Positions 16,807 through 25,550 of a DNA stretch of 63,176 bases are shown piece by piece; position 1 is the first letter of the stretch, and every line of letters begins with the position of its first letter. The stretch is from Actinomycetota bacterium (GTDB lineage: Bacteria; Actinomycetota; Geothermincolia; Geothermincolales; RBG-13-55-18): NCBI GenBank assembly GCA_040757835.1, contig JBFLWJ010000009.1:54150-117325 (forward strand), written 5' to 3'. The notes beneath the pieces were generated by a model. The model was given only the letters and a program-made list of their open reading frames with translations. It searched no databases and had not been told where the DNA came from. The translations under genes were made by a program, and so were the position numbers.

Positions 16807-17955
16807 ATGGGTAAACGAGTTCTCCGGACCAAGCTGTGCGACATGCTGGGCATCGAGTATCCCATCCTCAGCGCGGGCATGGGGCCCAACCTCCTCGGCG
16901 AGGAGACCGGGGCACCGGTGGACCTGGTGGTGGCGGTCTCGGAGGCGGGCGGCATGGGCGTTCTTGGGGCCAGCGGCTACTCCATCGACGAGATGCGAGA
17001 CGCTATACGCGAGATAAAGTCCCGCACCGACAAGCCCTTCGGGGTGGACCTGCTGCTGCCCAAGAACCTCACGGAACTGCCCGACACCGGGGGACCTGGG
17101 GAGGTGCCCCTGGAGGACCTGCTGAAGAGCCTGCCCCAGTCGCACCAAGACTTCATCGCCAAGGTGAGGACGGACCTGAACCTGCCCGAGGTCGAGATCA
17201 TGGTCAAGATGAACTCCACCACCACCATGCCCCATGAGGCGGTGAAGGTGTGCATCGAGGAGAAGATCCCCCTCTTCGCCGCGGGCCTGGGCAACCCCGG
17301 CTTCATGGTGGAGGAGGCCCATGCCAACGGCATCAAGGTCCTGGCCATCACCGGCAACACCAAGAACGCCAAACGCATGGCCGACTCGGGCATCGACCTG
17401 CTGGTGGCACAGGGACACGAGGGCGGCGGGCATACCGGCAGGATCGGCACCATGGCCCTGGTACCCGGCTGCATCGACGCCGCCTACCCGGTCCCGGTGC
17501 TCGCGGCCGGGGGTATCGGCGACGGGCGCGGCCTGGCGGCATCTCTGGCCATGGGCTGCGTGGGCGTCTGGGTGGGGACGCGTTTCCTCGCCACCGTCGA
17601 GGGTGGAGCCCCCGAATCCGTCAAGCGCCACATCGTCGAGGCCACCGACGAGTCCACCAAGGTGAGCACCATGTTCACCGGCAAGACCCTGCGCTCCATC
17701 CAGAGCCAGTTCATGGCCATGTGGGAGGAGTCGGGACTGTCGCCCCTGCCCTTCCCCCTGCAGATGCTCATCGCCTCGGCCCTGCTCAGCCCCTTCATCA
17801 AGGCCGAGATGGACGAGTATATCGGCGGTTTCGCCGGGCAGGTCTCCGGCATCATCAAGGAGATCAAGCCTGCCGCCCAGGTGCTCGAGGAGATGGTGGA
17901 GGAGGCCTCGGATATCCTCACCAGAAAACTCCCCGAGAGCGTGACGGTCGAATAG
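16807..17955 (+). CDS. Nitronate monooxygenase / 2-nitropropane dioxygenase-like FMN enzyme
   Basis: A 382-residue TIM-barrel flavoprotein: early GIEYPILSAGMGP, AVSEAGGMGVLGA, the phosphate-binding region VLAAGGIGDGRGLAASLAMG, and the family motif AQGHEGGGHTGRIG with the catalytic-type His. Members oxidise alkyl nitronates; many in anaerobes are instead FMN reductases of unsaturated lipids (FabK-like). GAAAGGGG precedes ATG 16807, and an earlier ATG at 16774 falls inside the palindromic leader. It is transcribed alone and ends in a strong terminator. Confidence 0.9.
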   Translation: MGKRVLRTKLCDMLGIEYPILSAGMGPNLLGEETGAPVDLVVAVSEAGGMGVLGASGYSIDEMRDAIREIKSRTDKPFGVDLLLPKNLTELPDTGGPGEVPLEDLLKSLPQSHQDFIAKVRTDLNLPEVEIMVKMNSTTTMPHEAVKVCIEEKIPLFAAGLGNPGFMVEEAHANGIKVLAITGNTKNAKRMADSGIDLLVAQGHEGGGHTGRIGTMALVPGCIDAAYPVPVLAAGGIGDGRGLAASLAMGCVGVWVGTRFLATVEGGAPESVKRHIVEATDESTKVSTMFTGKTLRSIQSQFMAMWEESGLSPLPFPLQMLIASALLSPFIKAEMDEYIGGFAGQVSGIIKEIKPAAQVLEEMVEEASDILTRKLPESVTVE

Positions 17956-17971
17956 AAAAACAGGGGTTTTC

Positions 17972-18007
17972 GGCCGGGTTTTCGAACAGGAAACCCGGCC
18001 TTTGTCT
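17972..18007 (+). terminator. Intrinsic terminator after nitronate monooxygenase
   Basis: GGCCGGGTTT (17972-17981) pairs with AAACCCGGCC (17991-18000), 10 bp with a 9-nt loop, followed by TTTGTCT. Confidence 0.8.
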
Positions 18008-18081
18008 GTGGTATCATGCATATAGATAGGCGCTGATCCCGGTCAGCCGGAGACCGGGATCCGTAGTCCGGGGGGCAAGAT

Positions 18082-20889
18082 ATGCCTGTGAAGCCATTAC
18101 GTCTCGTCTATATCCTCTTGCCGGCCCTCGCCCTGGCCATCATCCCGCTGACGTTGCCGGGCGTCCCGCCCGCCGCGGCGGACACGGTGAACAGCCCGCT
18201 ACAGTACAGCATGGTGATGACCCGCTACTACAAGTCGAGTATCGATGGGGCCACCCTGCCCTGCAGCATCTACGTCCCCGGTCCGGACCGCTATTCCAAG
18301 GGCAACCTCCTCTCCCTCTGGGTGGACCTCCACGCCTTCGGGGGGCACGGGGGGATATCGTCGGACCCCGCCAACAGCCAGACCGCGGCGGCCGACGCCT
18401 GCGGGATGGCCATCATCGCGCCCTGGGGGAGGAACTTTAAGAGCATGTACGGAGACGCCGTGGAAGGAGCGGCCGCCCCACTCATCTACGACGATTTCAC
18501 CGGCGCCGCCACGGGATGGGCACAGGAGAACGGGTCGTGGGCGGTGAACGGCGGCGCCTACCGCCAGGGGGATGCCGCCATGGCCTGGAAGAACACGGTG
18601 CGCGCCTCTTCCTCGGGGAGCGACTACACCGTGAGCGTCAGGCTGCGCGAGGAGCCGAACACGGGTGGCATCAGCGCCATGGGGGTGACCTTCCGCCGGC
18701 AGGGGAGCAGCGACTATTACCAGGTGGACCTGTGCGACTGGGCCGGAGTGCTGGGCAGGGGAAGGGAGCTGCGCCTCTACAAGCGGGTGGGTTACAACTG
18801 GGTGCCACTGGCCGAGGACCCCTTCAACTGGAAGGACGGGGAGTGGTACGAGCTCAAGGTCAACGCCTTCCAGGAATATATCGAGGTTCACGTGGACAGC
18901 GAGGTCCATAACCTGGATGCGTCCTACCGCTTCCACAGCGACGGCAGCGAGGCACCATACCGCGCGGACAGCGCCTTCAAGGCGGGCAGTGTGGGCCTGG
19001 CCAGCTTCGGGGCCTGCCACCAGTTCGACGATTTCCGGCTGCAGAACGATTTCCTCTACGGTGAGAGCGACATCATGGACTGCATCCAGCAGTTCATGGA
19101 GGAGGTAAGCGTGGACCCCGCGCGCCGCATCGACCCGTCACGCGTCTTCGTCTCCGGCTACTCCATGGGCGGCCTGGGGACCTGGGGCCTGGGCCTGCAC
19201 TACCCCGACGTCTTCACCGCCCTTCACCCCTCCTACGCCAGTACCGACCTGGAAGAGGGGTACCGGTGGATAGCCTCCCAGTTCCCCGACCCGGACAAGG
19301 CCGATCCCACCATCTTCCCGGGGATAAACCCGGCGTTGTACGTGGCCGATCAGGACGTGCATATCGGGGAGGCCCTCAGGTCATTCCTGGGTTGCGAACC
19401 ATCGGGCATCACCGAGGGGGTAAGGAGCCAGCTGCGCGAGAACAGCGCCCGCTTCATCCTGGAGAACGCACTCAACTCCTCGGTACGTATCGAGCACCCC
19501 GAGTACGACGTCCTCATCCCCAACACCACATCGCTCATGAACATCTGGTGGTCACTGGCCTCAGGAGCGCTCGCCAGGATGCGCAGCTCCACTCCGACCT
19601 ATGCCCACTCCAAGTACATATGGCAGAAGTGGCTGCAGTATCCCAGCCTCAGCAAGGGCCTCAAGGAGACCAGCGGCTACGGGGCGGACGGGGGGGCTCC
19701 CGCCGATCCCGGCAACATCTGGGACAGCTGGGACTACTCGGCGCACGCCAAGTTCGGGGACCTCACCTCCCCGGGCGCCAAGGCCGGCGCCCACGGCAAC
19801 GGCTACGTGAACCCGGCCTTCATGGACGCCTTCGTCTGCTCCAGGATCACCGACTTCTTCCGCCGGGCCGATGCCGCCCTCCACGCCGAGCGCGCCAACC
19901 CCGGCGAGGTGGCCTACAAGACTTACGACAACCGCCACACCCGCGCATGGTGGCTGTCCATCGAGCCGGCATACCCCGACGCCAACAACCCCGGCCTGGC
20001 GCGGGTGCGCAGGACACCCGCCAGCAACGGCGCAGCGGTACACGCCAAGAACGTGAAGACCCTTTCCCTGGACGTGGTGAGCATGGGCCTGAACACTTCC
20101 CCGGGAGCGGTCATAACCATGACCATGGACAGCAATACCGCCCCGGAAGCGGAACCCGTCGCGGACAGCTGGAAGAAGACCGATCTCAAGCTGGTGGGGA
20201 CGTGGTGGCCTTCAGCCGACTATAAGGCCACCCTCAACGGAGCTCCGGTCAACTGCATGAAGACGGGCACGTCGCTCACGGTCGAGGGCATACCGCTCTC
20301 CGCCAGCCCCGCCACCTTGCAGGTCACCATCCCCGCCGGCCTGGCCAACCTCATCGCCAACCCCGGCTTCGAGTCGGGCACGGCCGGCTGGACCCCCGGC
20401 AACCATCTCTTCGGAGGTGGCACCGGGACCTTCGAGCTGACCAGCACCGCCGCCACCGGAGAAGCCGCCCACAGCGGCGGGTACGCGGTGAGGATCAAGG
20501 ACGCCAGGGCCAACGGCTGGCCGTTCATCTCGTCGTGGGATTCCAGTCCTGTCGCCGTGACCGCGGGCGCCAGCTACACCGCGAGCGCCTTCGCCAAGAC
20601 CAGGGTCCTGGGCAGTACCACCAGGCTGAGCGACGGCGGCAAGTACAACGAACTATACACTTCAAACGCGGGGGTGGCGATCCTGTGGCTTAACGCCAGC
20701 GGAACCCCCGTCAGCCTCAGCTCCTCGACGGGGTTCCACGGCAGCAGGGACTGGACCCCGGTGCAGATCACCGCCGCCTGCCCGGCGAACGCGGCCTATG
20801 CCAAGGTGATCGTCTTCACCATCAACCCCAATCAGTACGGGGCTTCGGGCAGCGCTTTCTTCGACGACGTGGCCCTGCGGCGCAACTGA
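18082..20889 (+). CDS. Secreted alpha/beta-hydrolase split by a lectin-like domain, with C-terminal CBM-like domain
   Basis: A 935-residue secreted protein. Residues 1-33 form a signal peptide ending PPAAADT. The hydrolase begins around 40-133 (SIYVPG, LLSLWVDLHAFGGHGG). Residues about 134-322 are an inserted jelly-roll domain (LIYDDFTGAATGW ... ITF-type strands ... FDDFRLQND) of the LamG/DUF1080 kind. The hydrolase resumes with nucleophile Ser361 in FVSGYSMGGLGTWG. From about 754 a CenC-like carbohydrate-binding fold follows (NLIANPGFESGTAGW ... FFDDVALRRN). I infer an exported esterase acting on polymer or decorated glycan. The catalytic Asp and His are not assigned. It stands alone between a terminator and a convergent gene. 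Confidence 0.8.
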   Translation: MPVKPLRLVYILLPALALAIIPLTLPGVPPAAADTVNSPLQYSMVMTRYYKSSIDGATLPCSIYVPGPDRYSKGNLLSLWVDLHAFGGHGGISSDPANSQTAAADACGMAIIAPWGRNFKSMYGDAVEGAAAPLIYDDFTGAATGWAQENGSWAVNGGAYRQGDAAMAWKNTVRASSSGSDYTVSVRLREEPNTGGISAMGVTFRRQGSSDYYQVDLCDWAGVLGRGRELRLYKRVGYNWVPLAEDPFNWKDGEWYELKVNAFQEYIEVHVDSEVHNLDASYRFHSDGSEAPYRADSAFKAGSVGLASFGACHQFDDFRLQNDFLYGESDIMDCIQQFMEEVSVDPARRIDPSRVFVSGYSMGGLGTWGLGLHYPDVFTALHPSYASTDLEEGYRWIASQFPDPDKADPTIFPGINPALYVADQDVHIGEALRSFLGCEPSGITEGVRSQLRENSARFILENALNSSVRIEHPEYDVLIPNTTSLMNIWWSLASGALARMRSSTPTYAHSKYIWQKWLQYPSLSKGLKETSGYGADGGAPADPGNIWDSWDYSAHAKFGDLTSPGAKAGAHGNGYVNPAFMDAFVCSRITDFFRRADAALHAERANPGEVAYKTYDNRHTRAWWLSIEPAYPDANNPGLARVRRTPASNGAAVHAKNVKTLSLDVVSMGLNTSPGAVITMTMDSNTAPEAEPVADSWKKTDLKLVGTWWPSADYKATLNGAPVNCMKTGTSLTVEGIPLSASPATLQVTIPAGLANLIANPGFESGTAGWTPGNHLFGGGTGTFELTSTAATGEAAHSGGYAVRIKDARANGWPFISSWDSSPVAVTAGASYTASAFAKTRVLGSTTRLSDGGKYNELYTSNAGVAILWLNASGTPVSLSSSTGFHGSRDWTPVQITAACPANAAYAKVIVFTINPNQYGASGSAFFDDVALRRN

Positions 20890-20988
20890 AACGGGGTGTC
20901 ACGGTCATTGCCGATCTGCGTGGATCCCGTTATGCCCATGGCACGACGGGCGTTCGATGAGGCTGCACGGGGGAAGGCCCGGGGCGGG

Positions 20989-21678
20989 TCACTGTTTCCT
21001 TCGCGCCAGGGCTTTCTCGATATAGGTGGCGGCGTCCGGGGTCCTGCACACGGTGTCGCCGTGGTCCACCACCACTTTGCCGATCCTCGCGGCTGCAGCC
21101 TTGGCGTCGGCGGTGAGGGCGGGCTTGAATACCCCGATTGCGATAACGGCGCTGTTCATGCTGTAGCGGGCGCGATTCGGCGAGGCGTGGATCTCCTCCT
21201 CGATGATGCGCAGGTAACCGCGGCATTCGTCATCGGGTATGTCCACTCCGTTCTTGAGCGCCGCCGCGAGCGCCGCGTACCCGCAGGCGCGGCGGTATTC
21301 CCCCGGTGAGGCCGTGAACCTCCGCACCGTCTCGAGGGCCAGGGGCGAGCGGGAGATGAGCTCGGCCAGCTCGTCGGAGATGGCATAATAGTCCACATCA
21401 TCTATCCAGCTGTCCAGAGTGGCCGGTGTCAGCTCCCCGGGGTCCGCGATCATGGCTGCCAGGAGGCGGGCGTCCACGTTCCCGGACTCCCACAGCTCCA
21501 GGGCCAGGACGTGGTCCGTCCTGATGCGCCTGGCCAGCTTCCTCAAGTCCGCGAAGCTCACCCCGAAGAGATCGTCTCCCGCGCCGTGCCTGCGGTAGAC
21601 CTTCACGTTCTGGGGGCTGGTCCAGACCATCAGTTCCTTCATCATCTCCCTGGCGGTCGCCGTCTGCACTGCCATCAT
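20989..21678 (-). CDS. DNA alkylation repair protein, AlkD-like HEAT-repeat glycosylase
   Basis: A 229-residue all-helical protein of the DNA_alkylation family. Diagnostic segments are VYRRHGAGDDLFGVSFADLRKLARR, LWESGNVDARLLAAMIADP and the WIDDVDYYAISDELAELI region. AlkD-type enzymes excise positively charged alkyl-purines without base flipping. GGAAG precedes the double ATG at 21678/21675. It is convergent with the esterase gene and stands alone. Confidence 0.88.
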   Translation of the reverse strand: MMAVQTATAREMMKELMVWTSPQNVKVYRRHGAGDDLFGVSFADLRKLARRIRTDHVLALELWESGNVDARLLAAMIADPGELTPATLDSWIDDVDYYAISDELAELISRSPLALETVRRFTASPGEYRRACGYAALAAALKNGVDIPDDECRGYLRIIEEEIHASPNRARYSMNSAVIAIGVFKPALTADAKAAAARIGKVVVDHGDTVCRTPDAATYIEKALARRKQ

Positions 21679-21849
21679 CCGCTTCCTTTCAGCCCTGCCG
21701 GGACCGCTCGCGGTCTTCCGGCAACCTCCCTCTATTTCTATATTTACCCAAGTTTTGAGGCATGAAACCGCGCCGCCGGAGGAACCATCCCCCCGGATGG
21801 TGTACTTTTAGGTTGTAGGAAGCGGATCAGAAAAGGAGCGCTGTCAGGG

Positions 21850-22332
21850 ATGTTGATCAGGAACGCGGAGAGGGGGGATGCAGCCGACCTGGTAAGGCTG
21901 CGGGCCATCATGCTCGAACAGGTCATCGGAGGTCCGGTCCCCGGGGAGGACATGGAGGTCATCGAAAAGTTCTTCGCGGACTGGGACTACGACGACCCCC
22001 TCTGCCTGGTGGCCGAGGAGGAGGGCGCGGTGCTGGGGTGTATCGCGGCATCTTTCTACCGGCTGTTCCCCGGCACCAGGAACCCCTCGGGCCTGTTGGC
22101 GGTGGTCCACAACTTCGCCGTCTACGAGGAGTATCGCGGCGGAGGCGTCGGGAAGTCGCTCTTCTCGCACGTGCTCCGCGAGTGTCGTGAGCGGGGCGTG
22201 GGCCGCGTCTCCCTCAACGCCACCGCCATGGGCAGGCCCCTGTATGAGAGCTTCGGCTTCTCGACTGAGGTGATCTCCTGCCCAGAGATGAGGCTGTATC
22301 ACAAGGCACTTATCGAGTTGGACCTGGGATGA
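21850..22332 (+). CDS. GNAT-family N-acetyltransferase
   Basis: A 160-residue acetyltransferase: N-terminal MLIRNAERGDAADLVRLRAIM, the strand VVHNFAVYEEYRGGGVGKSLFSHVL containing the acetyl-CoA pyrophosphate loop (RGGGVGKS), and LYESFGF near the end. The substrate is unknown; the form is like the general YjdJ/RimI-type group. It converges on the thioesterase gene 15 nt away. Confidence 0.88.
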   Translation: MLIRNAERGDAADLVRLRAIMLEQVIGGPVPGEDMEVIEKFFADWDYDDPLCLVAEEEGAVLGCIAASFYRLFPGTRNPSGLLAVVHNFAVYEEYRGGGVGKSLFSHVLRECRERGVGRVSLNATAMGRPLYESFGFSTEVISCPEMRLYHKALIELDLG

Positions 22333-22347
22333 AAACCGGGCCCCGTC

Positions 22348-22839
22348 TCAGCGGATGATCATGAAGGTGGCCATGCTGGTGGCCAGGAGCGTGCCGGCTT
22401 CGTCGCGGACCTCGGCCTCGGAGACGGCGATGTCCTCGACCGCCTGCAGTACCCTGCCCGTGCCGGTGAGCTCGCCCTGCCGGGTCGGTGCCAGGAAATT
22501 CGCCTTCATCTCCACGGTGACCACGCGGCGCGAGCCGTGTGGTACCTGCGTAGCCATGGCTACGCCGGACGCGGCGTCGGCCAGGGCGAAGACCACGCCG
22601 GGGTGCACTACTCCATCCTCGTCGCAATGGCGGGACCCGGCCACCAACTTGAGCCGCGCCTCCCCCGGCGCGAGCCCCGCCACCTCCATCCCGATGTGGG
22701 CGTAGAAGGGCGAGTGCTTCACGCGGTCTTCCACGATCTTCTTGAAGCGGCCCTCTTCCTCCCCGTCACTGGCGTCCCAGAGGTAAACGCGGCCTGCCTG
22801 GCCAGGATATCCGTTCCCTTCCCGCGGGATATCGTTCAA
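22348..22839 (-). CDS. PaaI-like hotdog-fold thioesterase
   Basis: A 163-residue protein with the hotdog core: FYAHIGMEVAGLAPGEARLKL, the active-site helix GVVHPGVVFALADAASGVAM (HPG in place of the usual HGG) and VTVEMKANFLAPTRQGEL. Members hydrolyse acyl- or aryl-acyl-CoA. The start is TTG 22839 with GGAGG 9 nt upstream. The N-terminal 35 residues are longer than usual. The acyl-CoA dehydrogenase just upstream on the same strand supports an acyl-CoA role, although a hairpin lies between them. Confidence 0.85.
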   Translation of the reverse strand: MNDIPREGNGYPGQAGRVYLWDASDGEEEGRFKKIVEDRVKHSPFYAHIGMEVAGLAPGEARLKLVAGSRHCDEDGVVHPGVVFALADAASGVAMATQVPHGSRRVVTVEMKANFLAPTRQGELTGTGRVLQAVEDIAVSEAEVRDEAGTLLATSMATFMIIR

Positions 22840-22904
22840 CGTTCAATCCTCCGCTGACGCGTTGCGCAGGCTTTCCCGAGAGGTGGATCTATCTCCCCCC
22901 CCGC

Positions 22905-22924
22905 CCCGGGTCCGTTTACCCGGG
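22905..22924 (-). terminator. Hairpin between acyl-CoA dehydrogenase and thioesterase genes
   Basis: CCCGGGT (22905-22911) pairs with ACCCGGG (22918-22924) around a 6-nt loop, 20 nt after the dehydrogenase stop on the minus strand. There is no T run. It may only reduce read-through. Confidence 0.4.
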
Positions 22925-22943
22925 ATGCAGTGGCCCTTGGCTC

Positions 22944-24128
22944 TCACCCGTTCAGCCTGCGGTAACCAAGTGCGTGCTCCGCCTGCATCATCTTGTGGAT
23001 CTCCGTGGTGCCCTCGTAGAGGAGCGGCGCGCGGGCGTTGCGGAAGATCCTCTCCACGGGATATTCCGCGGAGTAGCCGTAGGCGCCGTGTATCTGCACC
23101 GCCATGTGGGCCGCCTGGAACGCGCTCTCGGTGGCGTGCCATTTCGCCAGCGAGGTCTCACGGGTGTTGCGCACCCCCCTGTCCTTGAGCCACGCGGCCT
23201 GCAGCACCAGCAGCCTGGATGTCTCGTATCCCCTGACCATCTCCGCGATCATCTCCTGTACGAACTGGTAACGCCCGATGGGCTGCCCGAAGGTGATGCG
23301 CTCGCTGGCATATCTCAGCGAGGCCTCCATGGCCGCGCGGATAGTGCCGAGGGCCCCGGCGGCCACGGTGAAGCGCCCCATGTCCAGGGCGTACATGGCT
23401 ATCTTGAACCCCTCGCCCTCCGTCCCCAGGCGGCTCTCCGCCGGCACCTCCACATCGGAGAGGAAGATCTCCCCCGTGGAGCCGGCCCACACCCCCAGCT
23501 TGTGCTCGATGTCCCTGGTCTCGAGGCCCGGCATGGAGCGGTCGAGGAGGAAGGCCGATATGCCGCGGTGCCCCGCTTCCCTGTCCGTCTTGGCGAAGAC
23601 CAGGAAGTGGTCGGCGACGTTGGCGTAGGATATCCATTCCTTCTGGCCGCTCAAGATATAGCGGTCCCCCTCCCGGCGCGCGGTCGCCTCCATGGAGGCC
23701 ACGTCCGAACCGGCGTTGGGCTCTGTAAGCCCGAAGCACGCTATCTTCTCGCCCCGCGCCTGGGGGACCAGGTACCTCTCTTTCTGCTCCCCGCTCCCGA
23801 ACTCCAGCAAGGTCAGGGAGTTCAGCCCCATGTGCACCGAGAGCAGGGTGCGGAATCCCCCGTCGCCCCTTTCGATCTCCTCGCATATAAGGGCGGTGGA
23901 GACGAAGTCCAGCCCTCCTCCACCGTATTCCTCCGGTATGGGGGCGCCGAGCATGCCCAGCTCGCCCATGCCGCGCACGATGCCCATATCCAGGGTGTGC
24001 GACCTGTCCAGCTCCGCTATCCTGGGGACGATCTCGCGGTCGGTGAACTCCGCCGCCTGCGCCTGCACCATCCGCTGCTCCGCCGTGAGCTCGAGACAAA
24101 TCCCGCCGTCATCGCGCGTCGGCGACAT
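22944..24128 (-). CDS. Acyl-CoA dehydrogenase
   Basis: A 394-residue FAD enzyme. Signatures: IPEEYGGGGLDFVSTALICEE, CFGLTEPNAGSDVASM (substrate/FAD loop), WISYANVADHFLVFAKTD, and FGQPIGRYQFVQEMIAEM. The catalytic base Glu is in LLYEGTTEIHKM near the end, where short- and medium-chain and glutaryl-type enzymes carry it. Chain length is not predictable. GGGAGGAGGGG precedes ATG 24128. It follows a 98-residue Cys protein by 23 nt, so they share a transcript. Confidence 0.93.
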   Translation of the reverse strand: MSPTRDDGGICLELTAEQRMVQAQAAEFTDREIVPRIAELDRSHTLDMGIVRGMGELGMLGAPIPEEYGGGGLDFVSTALICEEIERGDGGFRTLLSVHMGLNSLTLLEFGSGEQKERYLVPQARGEKIACFGLTEPNAGSDVASMEATARREGDRYILSGQKEWISYANVADHFLVFAKTDREAGHRGISAFLLDRSMPGLETRDIEHKLGVWAGSTGEIFLSDVEVPAESRLGTEGEGFKIAMYALDMGRFTVAAGALGTIRAAMEASLRYASERITFGQPIGRYQFVQEMIAEMVRGYETSRLLVLQAAWLKDRGVRNTRETSLAKWHATESAFQAAHMAVQIHGAYGYSAEYPVERIFRNARAPLLYEGTTEIHKMMQAEHALGYRRLNG

Positions 24129-24151
24129 GGAAACCCCTCCTCCCAAGCGAC

Positions 24152-24449
24152 TCACATGATCTCCTCGAAGAGGTCTTCCTCCTCCAGGAGGGCCTTCAAG
24201 GCGGCCCCGCATCCCTCGCTGCAGACCATAAAGATGAGGTCCCATCCCTCCTGCCTGGCCTGGGAGCCGTCCGCGGTGACCATGCACTCCAGCTCCCTAC
24301 CCTGGACGGGAAGCTCCACCGTCATCGACCGGCCTATCGCCCCTGGATACTCCAGGCCTTTCCTCAGCTTCACGCCGAGGCCGTAGACCTCAGCGCCAGG
24401 CCGCACCTTCTTCTCGCAGTAAGCACACCTGTAAACGCCGTCTCCCATG
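24152..24449 (-). CDS. Small zinc-binding-type protein of unknown function
   Basis: A 98-residue protein with a CxxC knuckle near the start (VYRCAYCEKK) and a second Cys pair in LIFMVCSEGCGAALKAL, plus an acidic tail EEEDLFEEIM. The pattern suggests a single metal site closed by both ends. ATG 24449 preceded by GGCGGAG is the sensible start; the frame extends further upstream but reads as non-coding. Sharing a transcript with acyl-CoA dehydrogenase, it may be a fatty-acid-linked accessory protein. I do not recognise the family. Confidence 0.65.
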
Positions 24450-24593
24450 GCTCCGCCTCTCCTCCGTCCGCCCCGCCCGTCACCGCACCGACAGCCCCTC
24501 CAGACAATAATATAGGAATATAGGAAAACGGGCGCGGTGGGGGTATGATTAATTATACATATGCCTGAATCATGAGAAGCGGGAGGAGCGAAG

Positions 24594-25550
24594 ATGAACG
24601 GGAACGTTGAGCTGAAGGAAGTCGACCAGGTCGAGATACTCTCTCTCTCCGACAATTACAACGACCTGGTATCAATGGACTCGAACGAGATAGTGACCCG
24701 CTCCGTTCCAGTGAAGGACATGGAGGTGAAGGGCTCCATCCTCGCTGAACACGGTTTCTCCGCCGCCATCAAGACCATATCCGGGGATGAGACCCACGAG
24801 TTGCTCTTCGACTTCGGCCTCTCGGACGTGGCCGTGCCCTACAACGCGGACAAGCTCGGCCTGGACCTGTCCGGCATCGAGGCCGCGGTGCTGTCCCACG
24901 GGCACATGGACCATTTCGGGGCCCTGGTGCCGATGATCGAGGCCCTCCCCAACAAGCCCGTGCCCTTTTACGTGCACCCTGCGGCCTTCAAGGGCAACCG
25001 CTACCTCAGGGTGGGAGACATACGGATAAAATTTCCACCGGCGGAACGTTCCACCTGGGAGCAGGCGGGGGTCGAGGTGATCGAGAGCGTGGGGCCGGCG
25101 CTCCTGGCGGGCGGCACGGTCCTTTTCCTGGGGGAGATAGAGCGGCTCACCGATTTCGAGAAGGGCATGCCCAATGCCTACTTCGAAAAGGACGGCGAGG
25201 AGTCGTGGGACCCCATCGAGGAGGACAGCGGCATCGCCGTGAACCTCCGAGGCAAGGGCCTGGTGGTCCTCTCTGGCTGCTCCCATTCCGGCATCGTCAA
25301 CACCGTGGCCCACGCCAGGAAGGTCACCGGCATAGACAAGGTCCACGTGGTCATGGGCGGTTTTCACCTCACCGGCCCCGCCTTCGAGCCCATCGTCGAC
25401 AAGACCATCGCGGGCCTGCAGGCATTCAGCCCCGACTACGTCGTGCCCACCCACTGCACCGGCCGCAAGGCGGTGATGGCCTTCGAGAAGGCAATGCCGG
25501 ATGAGTTCATCCTGAACATGGCGGGCACCCGCCTCACCTTCCGGGCTTAG
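24594..25550 (+). CDS. MBL-fold hydrolase, DHPMP/RFAP-synthase-like subgroup
   Basis: A 318-residue metallo-beta-lactamase fold protein. The metal motif is LSHGHMDHFGAL (H-x-H-x-D-H); further ligands lie in SGCSHSGIVNTV and VMGGFHL, and the tail has VVPTHCTGRKAV. The SGCSHSG and GGFHL strings are typical of the group annotated as 7,8-dihydropterin-6-yl-methyl-aminobenzene 5'-phosphate synthase. The true reaction in bacteria is mostly unknown. GGGAGGAGCG precedes ATG 24594. Its last 4 bases overlap the stop of the convergent radical SAM gene. Confidence 0.88.
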   Translation: MNGNVELKEVDQVEILSLSDNYNDLVSMDSNEIVTRSVPVKDMEVKGSILAEHGFSAAIKTISGDETHELLFDFGLSDVAVPYNADKLGLDLSGIEAAVLSHGHMDHFGALVPMIEALPNKPVPFYVHPAAFKGNRYLRVGDIRIKFPPAERSTWEQAGVEVIESVGPALLAGGTVLFLGEIERLTDFEKGMPNAYFEKDGEESWDPIEEDSGIAVNLRGKGLVVLSGCSHSGIVNTVAHARKVTGIDKVHVVMGGFHLTGPAFEPIVDKTIAGLQAFSPDYVVPTHCTGRKAVMAFEKAMPDEFILNMAGTRLTFRA

